Shown one piece after another: positions 44,325 to 54,382 of a DNA stretch of 64,000 nt (positions within the stretch are counted from its first letter, which is position 1; each line of letters starts with the position of its first letter). Source of the DNA: Hypericibacter sp049323455 (lineage in GTDB: Bacteria; Pseudomonadota; Alphaproteobacteria; Dongiales; Dongiaceae). A program made the translations under genes and the position numbers. The stretch is taken from the NCBI GenBank assembly GCA_049323455.1, contig JBMONF010000017.1, positions 62,001 through 126,000 of the forward strand, in the 5' to 3' direction. The notes under the pieces are model-generated. The model saw only the letters and a list, made by a program, of their open reading frames with translations. It was not told the DNA's origin and did not search any database.

Positions 44325-45077
44325 ATGGCCAAAGCTGTCGCCGACTTCCTGCTCTACGGACTCGTGGGGCTGTTCGCGCAGTTCGCGGATGGCGCCATGG
44401 GCATGGGTTACGGCGTCATCACCAATGTTTTTCTCTTGAGCCTCGGGGTTCCGCCGGCGGCGGCATCGGCCGGCGTGCATGCGGCCAAGGCGCCGACCAC
44501 GGCGCTCTCCGGCGCATCGCATGCCTGGTTCGGCAATGTGGACTGGCGGCTGCTCTGGCGCCTGGCGCTGCCGGGCATTTTGGGCGGGCTCGTCGGGGCA
44601 GCCGCCCTCGTGACGCTCGCCGGCGAGACGGTGCGGCCTTTCATCGCCGCCTATCTCCTGTTGATGGGGCTGCTCATTCTCCGGCGCGCCTGGCGTGCCG
44701 ACAACGCGGCCGAAGCGGCGGGCCGTCACCTCATCCCGCTCGGGCTTGGCGGCGGCTTCCTCGACGCGATCGGTGGTGGGGGTTGGGGTCCGATCGTGAC
44801 CTCGAGCCTGGTGGCGAAGGGCGTGCAGCCGCGCCTGGCCGTGGGCTCGGTCAATCTGGCCGAGTTCTTCGTCACCATCGGCACCGCGACCGCGCTCAAC
44901 CTCGGCATCGGCGACGTGCCGTGGGGCATCATCGCCGGCCTCGTCACCGGCGGGCTCATCGCGGCACCCTTCGCCGCCTATGTGAGCCGCCATCTACCGG
45001 CCCGCCCGCTGATGATCGCGGTCGGTAGCGGGATCATTCTCATGAGCCTGCGCATGATCTGGTTGTCCTTGGGCTGA
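44325..45077 (+). CDS. TauE/SafE-family (TSUP) membrane transporter
   Basis: A 250-residue membrane protein with two homologous four-helix halves, each with a glycine-rich signature (DGAMGMGYGV in the first, DAIGGGGWGPIVTSSL in the second). TSUP proteins export sulfite, sulfoacetate or other organosulfur anions. The ATG at 44325 is chosen, with GGAGA upstream; a GTG at 44310 would add five residues. The gene may share a transcript with gor. Confidence 0.9.
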   Translation: MAKAVADFLLYGLVGLFAQFADGAMGMGYGVITNVFLLSLGVPPAAASAGVHAAKAPTTALSGASHAWFGNVDWRLLWRLALPGILGGLVGAAALVTLAGETVRPFIAAYLLLMGLLILRRAWRADNAAEAAGRHLIPLGLGGGFLDAIGGGGWGPIVTSSLVAKGVQPRLAVGSVNLAEFFVTIGTATALNLGIGDVPWGIIAGLVTGGLIAAPFAAYVSRHLPARPLMIAVGSGIILMSLRMIWLSLG

Positions 45078-45405
45078 GGGGCGACGGCGCCGACCCGAGG
45101 GGAAGCCTAAGGGTTGGGAAGCCGGTGTCCTGCCTTCCCGGCGTTCCGAGCTGGTTGGCGCACCAATGCGCCGGCGGCGGCTCCGCCGAAGCGGAGCTCC
45201 AATGTTGCTTTTGGGGAGCTCGATTTCGAGTGGCGGCGCTGCCTAAAAGGCACGTAATATCAATTGATAAGAACCCTCCCGCAGGCGCCGAAAACGGCGC
45301 GGACGGACCCACGCGCCGGGCTCTCGGGGTGGCTTGGTTGAAATGCCCGGCCCGAGGGCGTATATGCGGGGGCCTTGCTCGGATGGGAGCGGGAAAGGAA
45401 CTGCG
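45078..45405. other. 328-base region upstream of aroG with an AT palindrome
   Basis: No gene is found. A perfect 12-base palindrome, TATCAATTGATA, lies at 45258-45269 in otherwise GC-rich DNA and could be an operator. GAGCTC occurs twice around 45196-45226. A 14-codon frame starting ATGTTGCTTTTG (about 45202) has a GGAG nearby but no cluster of aromatic codons, so a classic attenuator peptide is not supported. The promoter for aroG is at the right end. Confidence 0.45.
45338..45366 (+). promoter_or_regulatory. aroG promoter
   Basis: TTGAAA at 45338-45343 and TATATG at 45361-45366 with a 17-base spacer, 40 bases before the aroG ATG. Spacing is ideal and both hexamers are close to the sigma-70 consensus. 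Confidence 0.65.
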
Positions 45406-46788
45406 ATGACCGCGAAATGGACGCCCGACGGGTGGCGATCGCGACCGATCAGCCAGGTGCCGGACTACCCGGACCCGGCAAAGCTCGACGAGGTCGAGCG
45501 GCGGCTGCGTGCCTTTCCGCCCCTGGTCTTCGCCGGCGAGGCGCGGCGTCTGACCGAGCGACTGGGGGAGGTGGCCGAGGGCCGTGCTTTCCTGCTTCAG
45601 GGCGGCGACTGCGCGGAAAGCTTCGCCGAGTTCAACGCCAACAACATCCGCGACACCTTCCGCGTGCTGCTGCAGATGGCCGTGGTGCTGACCTTCGGCG
45701 CCGCCTGCCCGGTGGTGAAGGTCGGCCGCATGGCCGGCCAGTTCGCGAAGCCCCGCTCCGCCCCGACCGAGACGATCGGCGGCGTCGAGCTGCCGAGCTA
45801 TCGCGGCGACATCATCAACGGCATCGAATTCACCGAAGCCGCGCGCCGGCCCGATCCGGAACGGTTGGTGCAAAGCTACAACCAGTCGGCTGCGACGTTG
45901 AACTTGCTGCGCGCCTTCGCCCAGGGCGGTTTCGCCGATCTGCACAAGGTGCATCGCTGGAACCTCGATTTCGTCTCCGACAGCGCGCAAGGCCATCGCT
46001 ATGCCGAGCTGGCCGACCGGTTGAGCGAGACGCTCGACTTCATGGCGGCTTGCGGGCTCACCGGCGAGACCACGCCGCAGATCCGCGAGACCGAGTTCTT
46101 CACCAGCCACGAGGCGCTGCTCCTGGTCTACGAGCAGGCGCTGACGCGCGTCGATAGCCTGACCGGCCAATGGTACGACTGCTCGGCCCACATGCTGTGG
46201 ATCGGCGATCGCACCCGCCAGCCCGATGGCGCCCATGTCGAGTTTCTGCGCGGCGTGCAGAATCCGATCGGGCTCAAATGCGGGCCCACCATGCCGGTCG
46301 ACGACCTTCTGCGGCTGATCGAGATTCTGAATCCGCAGAACGTTCCGGGCCGCCTCACGCTGATCGCGCGCATGGGCCACGACCTGGTGGAGGCGAAGCT
46401 TCCGGTCCTGATCCGCGCGGTGAAGCGCGCCGGCGCCAAGGTGGTGTGGTCCTGCGATCCCATGCACGGCAATACGATCAAGTCCTCGACCGGTTACAAG
46501 ACGCGGCCCTTCGACCGCATCCTGGCCGAGGTGCGCAGCTTCTTCGCCGTTCACCAGGCGGAGGGCACCCATGCCGGCGGCGTCCATTTCGAGATGACCG
46601 GCCAGGACGTGACCGAATGCATCGGCGGCGCCCAGGCCATCACCGATGAGCGTTTGGCCGACCGCTACCACACCCACTGCGATCCGCGGCTCAACGCCAG
46701 CCAGGCGCTCGAGCTCGCCTTCCTGATTGCGGAGGCGCTCAAGCGCGAGCGGGTCGCCGCCGTCAAGCGGGTCGCCCAGGCATCCTGA
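45406..46788 (+). CDS. aroG: 3-deoxy-7-phosphoheptulonate synthase, class II
   Basis: A 460-residue DAHP synthase of the plant/Mycobacterium class II type. Landmark segments are LLQGGDCAESF, VKVGRMAGQFAKPRS, SAHMLWIGDRTRQ and WSCDPMHGNT, which carry the metal and phosphoenolpyruvate ligands. It condenses phosphoenolpyruvate and erythrose-4-phosphate as the first step of aromatic amino acid synthesis. The ATG at 45406 follows AAAGGA; an upstream in-frame ATG at 45334 lies within the promoter and is rejected. Confidence 0.96.
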   Translation: MTAKWTPDGWRSRPISQVPDYPDPAKLDEVERRLRAFPPLVFAGEARRLTERLGEVAEGRAFLLQGGDCAESFAEFNANNIRDTFRVLLQMAVVLTFGAACPVVKVGRMAGQFAKPRSAPTETIGGVELPSYRGDIINGIEFTEAARRPDPERLVQSYNQSAATLNLLRAFAQGGFADLHKVHRWNLDFVSDSAQGHRYAELADRLSETLDFMAACGLTGETTPQIRETEFFTSHEALLLVYEQALTRVDSLTGQWYDCSAHMLWIGDRTRQPDGAHVEFLRGVQNPIGLKCGPTMPVDDLLRLIEILNPQNVPGRLTLIARMGHDLVEAKLPVLIRAVKRAGAKVVWSCDPMHGNTIKSSTGYKTRPFDRILAEVRSFFAVHQAEGTHAGGVHFEMTGQDVTECIGGAQAITDERLADRYHTHCDPRLNASQALELAFLIAEALKRERVAAVKRVAQAS

Positions 46789-46822
46789 GGGAACCCGCGC
46801 CCGCGTTCGCGGCAGCGCCGAA

Positions 46823-47941
46823 ATGAAGCCAAATCCCGACGATATTCCGTCCTGGACGGATCACTATTTCCTGCGCACCAAGCAGGCGGTCGGCCGCTTC
46901 GGTGACAAGCAGGTGACTTACGCGGTGTTCATGCGCCGGCCGGTGGTCTCGGCCCCGCGCCTCGCCATCGAATGGCTCGAGGAGATGGCGAAGGCGCGCG
47001 GCACCGAGTTCAAGATCGAGGTCAACTATGCCGAAGGGCGGTGGGTCGGCGCCGGCGAGCCCATTCTCTATCTCGGCGGTTCGCTCTATCACCTGGTCGA
47101 TCTCGAGACGATCTTCCTGCAGAAGCTGGGGCCGGCCTGCGTCGCCGCCTTCAACGCCTACACGATGTGCGCCGACCTGCCGAAGGTGGCGTTTCTCGCC
47201 ATGGATGCGCGCCACTGCGCCGGCCTCGAGATGGCGGAGATCATGGCCTATGCGGCCAGCGTCGGCTCCGCGCGGGCCAAGCGCAAGGTCGGCGCCAAGG
47301 GCTTCATCGGCAACGCCACCAACGCCACCGCGCATTTCTTCGGGATGCCGCGCGGGCTCGGCACCATGCCGCACGCCTTCATCGGCTATGCCGGCTCGAC
47401 GCTGCGCGCTGCCGAGATGTTCCACGAGTCCTTTCCCGACGAGGACATGACCGTCCTGGTCGATTATTTCGGCCGCGAGGTCACGGATTCGCTCGAGGTG
47501 TGCCGCCGCTTTCCGGACATGGCCCGGCAAGGGCGGCTCGGCGTGCGCATCGACACGCCCGGGAGCCGCTTCGTCGAGGGATTGGACCCGTCGGCGTCCT
47601 ATGCCGTGCTCGAACGCCACGCCCCGGCCGCGGTGCGCGGCTACCGCAGCGAAGCGGAGTTGCGTTACCTGGTCGGCGCCGGCGTGTCGGCGGCCGCCTG
47701 CTGGCATGTGCGCGACGCGCTCGATCGCGAGGGTTTCCAGAAGGTCAAGCTCGTGGCTTCCTCCGGCTTCGACCCGGCCAAATGCAAGGTCATGGCCGAC
47801 GCCAAGGTGCCCATCGACGTCATCGGTACCGGCTCCTATCTGCCACAACGCTGGACCGAGACCTATGCCACGGCCGACATCATCGAGTATGACGGCAAGC
47901 CGCTCGTGAAGGTCGGCCGCGAGTTCCTGCTGCGAAGATAA
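46823..47941 (+). CDS. pncB: Nicotinate phosphoribosyltransferase
   Basis: A 372-residue NAPRTase-type enzyme. Recognised from HYFLRTKQAV at the start, the GSLYHLVDLETIFLQKLG region, GFIGNATNA, and the C-terminal phosphate-binding SSGFDPAKC and IDVIGTGSYLP. It makes nicotinate mononucleotide from nicotinate for the NAD salvage pathway. The ATG at 46823 is chosen because homology begins there; the ribosome-binding site is weak. It follows aroG by 34 bases. nadE, the last NAD-synthesis step, is 3.4 kb downstream. Confidence 0.88.
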   Translation: MKPNPDDIPSWTDHYFLRTKQAVGRFGDKQVTYAVFMRRPVVSAPRLAIEWLEEMAKARGTEFKIEVNYAEGRWVGAGEPILYLGGSLYHLVDLETIFLQKLGPACVAAFNAYTMCADLPKVAFLAMDARHCAGLEMAEIMAYAASVGSARAKRKVGAKGFIGNATNATAHFFGMPRGLGTMPHAFIGYAGSTLRAAEMFHESFPDEDMTVLVDYFGREVTDSLEVCRRFPDMARQGRLGVRIDTPGSRFVEGLDPSASYAVLERHAPAAVRGYRSEAELRYLVGAGVSAAACWHVRDALDREGFQKVKLVASSGFDPAKCKVMADAKVPIDVIGTGSYLPQRWTETYATADIIEYDGKPLVKVGREFLLRR

Positions 47942-47957
47942 TCCGTTGACAAGGGGC

Positions 47958-47980
47958 GGCCGGTCCTTTTCGGGCCGGCC
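47958..47980 (+). promoter_or_regulatory. Stable hairpin just upstream of the KimA-like gene
   Basis: GGCCGGTCC and GGGCCGGCC pair over nine positions (one G-T) around a five-base loop, TTTTC, ending 8 bases before the start codon at 47989. No clear ribosome-binding site is left between hairpin and ATG. It could end pncB transcripts or control translation of the transporter. A TTGACA lies at 47946-47951 without a matching -10. Confidence 0.4.
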
Positions 47981-47988
47981 CGAACGAC

Positions 47989-49965
47989 ATGGTCCGTACG
48001 GCCTTCCTCAAGCGCCTGAAGCGCATCGTCATTGGCGCACCCCGCAGTCCTCTGGCCAGCCAGCAGCGCGAGCGCATGCTGCTGGTCGCGTTCCTGGCCT
48101 GGATCGGGCTCGGCGCCGACGGCCTTTCCTCGGCCAATTACGGGCCCGAGGAAACCTTCCTCGCGCTGGCCGGCCACAACCACCTGGCGCTCTACCTGGC
48201 GGTCGCGACCGCGCTCACCGTCTTCATCATCTGCCTGGGCTACATCCAGGTCATCGAGCTGTTCCCCCAGGGCGGCGGCGGCTATCGCATCGCCTCGGTG
48301 CTGCTGGGCCCGCGCGCCGGCCTGATTTCCGGCTCGGCGCTGATCGTCAATTTCATACTGACCATCGCCATCTCGATCGCCAGCGGCGTCGACGCGCTGT
48401 TCAGCCTGTTGCCCGTCGATTGGCAGCCCTGGAAGCTGCCGATCGAGATCGTCGTCACGCTGGCGCTCCTGATCGCCAACCTCCGAGGCGTCAAGGAAGT
48501 CGTGCTGGTGCTGATGCCGATCTTCCTGGGCTTCCTCGTCACCCATGGCGGCCTGATCCTGACGGGCGTATTCGATCACGCCAGCCGTCTACCCTCGCTG
48601 GTGCCTGACACCTTGCAGGAGAGCCGCGCGATGATCGACACGGTCGGCCTGCCGGCGATGCTGGCCATCGTGCTGCAGGCCTTCGCCCTCGGCGGCGGCA
48701 CCTATACCGGCATCGAGGCGGTCTCGAACAATGTCCACATGCTCAAGGAGCCGCGCGTGCGGACCGCGCGATGGACGATGTTCTACATGGCGGTGTCGCT
48801 GTCCTTCACGGCCGGCGGCCTGATCATCCTCTATCTCCTTTGGTCGGTCGCGCCGCAGGAGGGGCGGACGCTCAACGCGGCCGTGTTCCGCCTCATTCTG
48901 AACGACGTGGCGGGAGAGAGCTCTCCGATCTTGCCGCTGGTGATGGCGGCGACGCTGGCCTTTGCCGCCGGCATTCTGTTCGTTGCCGCCAACACGGGCT
49001 TTCTCGGCGGCCCCGCGGTGCTGGCCAACATGGCGGTAGACCGCTGGGTGCCGCATCAGTTTGCGCAGTTTTCGAACCGGCTGGTGACACAGAACGGCGT
49101 GCTGCTGATGGGGCTCTCGGCCGTCGGCGTGCTGTTGCTGACGGACGGCCGGGTCTCCGTCATCGTCGTGCTCTACAGCATCAACGTCTTTATCAGCTTC
49201 GTGCTGAGCTTCGTCGGACTGTTCGTGCACTGGTTCGACGAGCTGCGGCAGGGGCGTCCGCGCATCGGTCGGCTGTCGCTGGCGGCGCTGGGCACGATCG
49301 TGACCGGGAGCGTTCTGGGCGCCACCCTCTATTTCAAGTTCACGCAAGGCGCTTGGATGACGGTGTTGATTACGGGCCTCGTCATCGGGTTGTGCGTGAT
49401 GATCCGGCAGTATTACGAGGATCATCGCCGGCAGATGGCGAAGGTCGACGCCCTGTTCGCCGCCACCACGCCGGGCGGTCCGGTCGCCGAGCCGCCGCCG
49501 CTCGATCCGAAGAAGCCGACCGCCGTGTTCCTGATCGGCGCCAATGTCGGCGCCGGCATGCACACCTTGTTGACGACGCGCAAGCTGTTCGGCGATCGCT
49601 TCAAGAACTACGTCTTCCTGAGCGTGGGCGAGATCGATTCGGCGAGCTTCCGCGGCGAGGAGGCGCTGAAGCGGCTCGACCAGGACGTGCAGGAGAGCTT
49701 GAATCACTTCGTGAATTACTGCCACCGGCGCGGCCTGGCCGCGACCGCCTATCACAGCCTCGGCGCCGACGTGATGGCGGAGCTGACGCGGCTTTCCGAC
49801 AAAGTGCTGGCCGAGTTCCCCGACTGCGTGTTTCTGGCCTCGAAGCTCCTGTTTCAGCGCGAGAATCTGGTCACGCGCCTGCTGCACAACCAGACGGCGC
49901 TCGCCATGCAGCGCGAGCTGCACATGCGCGGCGTGCCGATGCTGATTCTGCCGATGCGGGTGTGA
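47989..49965 (+). CDS. APC-superfamily permease, KimA-like (possible potassium importer)
   Basis: A 658-residue protein with about twelve membrane helices in the first 480 residues and a soluble C-terminal domain. LGADGLSSANYGPEE near residues 42-56 resembles the first helix break of KimA/YdaO potassium importers. The C-terminal part (from PTAVFLIGANVGAG) has a nucleotide-binding, USP-like look, as in KimA, where it binds a regulatory nucleotide. Potassium import by proton symport is the best guess; amino-acid transport is the alternative. The gene stands between pncB and a convergent deacylase. Confidence 0.78.
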   Translation: MVRTAFLKRLKRIVIGAPRSPLASQQRERMLLVAFLAWIGLGADGLSSANYGPEETFLALAGHNHLALYLAVATALTVFIICLGYIQVIELFPQGGGGYRIASVLLGPRAGLISGSALIVNFILTIAISIASGVDALFSLLPVDWQPWKLPIEIVVTLALLIANLRGVKEVVLVLMPIFLGFLVTHGGLILTGVFDHASRLPSLVPDTLQESRAMIDTVGLPAMLAIVLQAFALGGGTYTGIEAVSNNVHMLKEPRVRTARWTMFYMAVSLSFTAGGLIILYLLWSVAPQEGRTLNAAVFRLILNDVAGESSPILPLVMAATLAFAAGILFVAANTGFLGGPAVLANMAVDRWVPHQFAQFSNRLVTQNGVLLMGLSAVGVLLLTDGRVSVIVVLYSINVFISFVLSFVGLFVHWFDELRQGRPRIGRLSLAALGTIVTGSVLGATLYFKFTQGAWMTVLITGLVIGLCVMIRQYYEDHRRQMAKVDALFAATTPGGPVAEPPPLDPKKPTAVFLIGANVGAGMHTLLTTRKLFGDRFKNYVFLSVGEIDSASFRGEEALKRLDQDVQESLNHFVNYCHRRGLAATAYHSLGADVMAELTRLSDKVLAEFPDCVFLASKLLFQRENLVTRLLHNQTALAMQRELHMRGVPMLILPMRV

Positions 49966-49977
49966 CGCGAACGTCCG

Positions 49978-51249
<1,272 letters not shown>

Positions 51250-51374
51250 GAGAGCCTCGGGCAGGAGCGGTAGAAGCGGGCTATGCGCTGGCCGAAAGCC
51301 TGGCCGGCCCGACCATCATGCCGCTTTGCCGGCCGTGGTCAATCGGACCGGGCTGGTGTATCTCTGCGGATGCT

Positions 51375-53039
51375 ATGAACCAGCGTTTGGTGCTTGCCCT
51401 CGCCCAGCTCAACCCGACCATGGGCGACATCGACGGCAACGCGGAAAAGCTGCTGGAGGCGCGCCGCGAGGCGGCCGCCTCGGGCGCGCAGTTGATGGTC
51501 GCCAGCGAGATGATCGTCTCGGGTTATCCGCCCGAGGATCTGGTGCTGAAGCCCGCCTTCCAGCGACGCTGCCACGAGAGCGTCGAGCGGCTGGCGGTGG
51601 CGACGGCCGATGGCGGGCCGGCCATGCTGGTGGGCAGTCCCTGGGTCGAGGACGGCAAGCTCTACAACGCGGCGCTGCTGCTTGACGGCGGCCGGATCGC
51701 AGGGCGCACCTTCAAGGTCGATCTGCCGAACTACGGCGTGTTCGACGAGAAGCGCGTCTTCGTCGCCGGGCCGCCGCAGCGGCCGCTCGAGTTTCGCGGC
51801 ACCAGGCTCGGCGTCATGGTCTGCGAGGACATGTGGACGCCGGGGCCGTCGGCGACCTTGGCCGACGCCGGAGCCGACATCCTGCTCGTCATCAATGGCA
51901 GCCCTTACGAGCACGACAAGCTCTACACGCGAATCGATCTCGCCGCCCGGCGCGCCCGCGCCGAGCGCTTGGCCCTCGTCTACCTCAATCAGCTGGGCGG
52001 CCAGGACGAGCTGGTGTTCGACGGCACCTCCTTCGCCGTCGATCCCGACGGCGCCGTGAAGGTTCGGCTGCCGGCCTGGAAGCGGCGTGTCTCGATCGCC
52101 GAATGGGAACGGGGGCCCGAGGGTCGGTGGCGTTGCGCCGCCGGGGAAATGGCGCCTGTGCGCGAGGGCGTGCCCAGCATCTACCAGGCGATGATGCTGG
52201 GCCTTGCCGATTATGTGAACAAGAACCGCTTTCCCGGCGTGATCCTCGGACTCTCGGGCGGCATCGATTCCGCGCTCACGGCGGCGGTGGCAGCCGATGC
52301 GCTGGGGCCGACGCGCGTCCATGCGGTGATGATGCCGTCGCCCTACACCAGCCGGGACAGCCTCGAGGACGCGGCCGAGTGCGCGCGCCTTCTCGGCATC
52401 GAGCTTTCGACCATTTCGATCGAGCCGGCCATGCGCGCTTTCCAGGAGATGCTGGCGCCGAGCTTCGGCAACAGGCCGCCGGACACGACCGAGGAGAACA
52501 TCCAGAGCCGCGCGCGCGGCATCACGCTGATGGCCCTCTCCAACAAGTTCGGCTACATGGTGCTCTCGACCGGAAACAAGTCCGAGATGTCCGTCGGCTA
52601 CGCCACGATCTATGGCGACATGTGCGGCGGCTACTCCGTGCTGAAAGACGTCTACAAGACGATGGTCTACAAGCTCGCCCGCTGGCGCAATCTCGAGCTG
52701 CCCGATGGCGCCCAGGGGCCGGCGGGCCGGGTCATTCCGGAGCGCATTCTGACCAAGGCGCCGTCGGCCGAGCTCAAGCCCGGCCAGGTGGACCAGGACT
52801 CGCTGCCGCCCTACGAGATCCTCGACGGTATCCTGGAGTGCCTGGTCGAGGGGGAGATGACGCTCGACGAGATCGTGGCGAAGGGCTTCGATCGCGCGAC
52901 CGTGGTGAAGGTCTGGCGCATGCTCGACATCGCCGAGTACAAGCGCCGCCAGGGGCCGCCGGGCGTCAAGATCACGCGCCGCGCCTTCGGCCGCGATCGC
53001 CGCTATCCGATCACCAACGCCTTCCGCCCGGACCGATGA
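51375..53039 (+). CDS. nadE: Glutamine-dependent NAD+ synthetase
   Basis: A 554-residue two-domain enzyme. The N-terminal nitrilase-like amidotransferase has its Glu in ASEMIVSGYPPEDL, Lys in TFKVDLPNYG and Cys in VMVCEDMW. The C-terminal synthetase has the pyrophosphate loop LGLSGGIDSAL and the STGNKSEMSVGY segment. It amidates deamido-NAD to NAD using glutamine. The ATG at 51375 is the conserved start. Its stop overlaps gltX as ATGA. Confidence 0.95.
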   Translation: MNQRLVLALAQLNPTMGDIDGNAEKLLEARREAAASGAQLMVASEMIVSGYPPEDLVLKPAFQRRCHESVERLAVATADGGPAMLVGSPWVEDGKLYNAALLLDGGRIAGRTFKVDLPNYGVFDEKRVFVAGPPQRPLEFRGTRLGVMVCEDMWTPGPSATLADAGADILLVINGSPYEHDKLYTRIDLAARRARAERLALVYLNQLGGQDELVFDGTSFAVDPDGAVKVRLPAWKRRVSIAEWERGPEGRWRCAAGEMAPVREGVPSIYQAMMLGLADYVNKNRFPGVILGLSGGIDSALTAAVAADALGPTRVHAVMMPSPYTSRDSLEDAAECARLLGIELSTISIEPAMRAFQEMLAPSFGNRPPDTTEENIQSRARGITLMALSNKFGYMVLSTGNKSEMSVGYATIYGDMCGGYSVLKDVYKTMVYKLARWRNLELPDGAQGPAGRVIPERILTKAPSAELKPGQVDQDSLPPYEILDGILECLVEGEMTLDEIVAKGFDRATVVKVWRMLDIAEYKRRQGPPGVKITRRAFGRDRRYPITNAFRPDR

Positions 53040-54367
53040 CCGTTCGCGTCCGCTTCGCGCCGAGCCCGACCGGCCATCTGCATGTCGGCAATATCTTCGT
53101 GGCGCTTCACAACTGGCTGTTCGCGCGCAAGGAGGCCGGCGAATTCCTGCTGCGCTTCGACGACACCGACCGCCTGCGGTCGAGCGCGGAGTTCGCCGAG
53201 GAGATTCGCAGGGACCTGATCTGGGTCGGGCTCGCATGGGACCGCGAAGTGTCCCAGTCGGAACGGCTTACGGTTTACGACGAGGCCGTGCGCCGGCTGA
53301 AGGGATCGGAGCGGCTTTACCCCTGCTACGAGACGGCGGAGGAGCTGGCGCTCAAGCGCCAGGCGCAGCTCCAGTCGGGCCGCGCGCCGGTCTACGACCG
53401 CGCCGCGCTGGCGCTCTCGGCGGCGGAGCGTGCCCGGCTCGAAGCGGAAGGCCGCACGCCTCATTGGCGCTTTCGCCTCGAACTGCGCGAAGAGCGCTGG
53501 ATCGACATGGTGCGCGGGCCGCAGCATATCGACGAAGCGAGCCAGAGCGATCCCGTCCTGATCCGCGAGGACGGCAGCTACCTCTATACGCTCCCGTCCG
53601 TGGTCGACGACATCGCGCTCGGGGTGACCCACGTGATCCGCGGCGCCGATCACGTCACCAACACCGGCGCCCAGATCCAGATCTTCGAGGCGCTGGGCGG
53701 CCCGGTGCCGCGCTTCGGCCATCTGCCGCTTCTGAGCGGTGCGGGCGGCGAGGAGCTGTCCAAGCGCATCGGCAGCCTGTCGGTGGGCGAGCTCCGGGCC
53801 GCCGGCATCGAGCCCCTGGCGCTCGCGAGCTATCTGGCCCGCCTCGGCACCGGGGACCCGATGCGTCCGGTCCACGCCTTGAGCGAGCTGGTTCCCGACC
53901 ACAATCTCGGCAAGCTCGGCGCGGCCTCGCCGCATTTCGATCGCGCCGAGCTGGCTCAGATCAACGCCCGGCTGCTGCACGAGACGGCCTTCGCCGAGGT
54001 GGCGAACCGGCTCGAAGCGCTGGGCGTCGACGAGCCGCTGTGGAACGCCGTGCGGGGCAATCTGGAAAAGCTCTCCGATGTCGAACAGTGGGTCCGGATC
54101 TGCCGCGGCGAGATACTGACCAATGGCGGCGATGTCGATCTCACGCGCATCGCTGCGGCCGAGCTGCCTCCAGAGCCCTGGGACGAGAACACTTGGTCGC
54201 GTTGGACGGGGGCCGTCACCTCGGCGACGGGCCGCAAGGGCAAGGCGCTCTATCAGCCGCTGCGTCGCGCCTTGACCGGCCTCGACCATGGACCCGAGAT
54301 GCGGCTTTTGCTACCTCTCATCGGCCGTGCGCGGGCTTCGGCCCGGCTCTTGCGCGGCAAAGGTTGA
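53036..54367 (+). CDS. gltX: Glutamyl-tRNA synthetase
   Basis: A 443-residue class I synthetase. HIGH-type motif FAPSPTGHLHVGN at the start; KMSKS-type motif ELSKRIGSLS near residues 240-250; a helical anticodon-binding C-terminus. The ELSKRIG variant is common in alphaproteobacterial GltX, and many of these genomes carry two copies, so a paralogue elsewhere is likely. It overlaps nadE by 4 bases and is followed 15 bases later by cysS. GltX is the known target of HipA kinases; a hipBA pair is 22 kb away in the same window. Confidence 0.94.
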   Translation: MTVRVRFAPSPTGHLHVGNIFVALHNWLFARKEAGEFLLRFDDTDRLRSSAEFAEEIRRDLIWVGLAWDREVSQSERLTVYDEAVRRLKGSERLYPCYETAEELALKRQAQLQSGRAPVYDRAALALSAAERARLEAEGRTPHWRFRLELREERWIDMVRGPQHIDEASQSDPVLIREDGSYLYTLPSVVDDIALGVTHVIRGADHVTNTGAQIQIFEALGGPVPRFGHLPLLSGAGGEELSKRIGSLSVGELRAAGIEPLALASYLARLGTGDPMRPVHALSELVPDHNLGKLGAASPHFDRAELAQINARLLHETAFAEVANRLEALGVDEPLWNAVRGNLEKLSDVEQWVRICRGEILTNGGDVDLTRIAAAELPPEPWDENTWSRWTGAVTSATGRKGKALYQPLRRALTGLDHGPEMRLLLPLIGRARASARLLRGKG

Positions 54368-54382
54368 GAAAGCCCTTTGGCC

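Noticed and set aside
51833..54367. 844-residue fusion of nadE antisense-frame sequence with GltX
   Set aside because: The open frame upstream of 53036 is a shadow of nadE; homology to GltX begins at the ATG overlapping the nadE stop.
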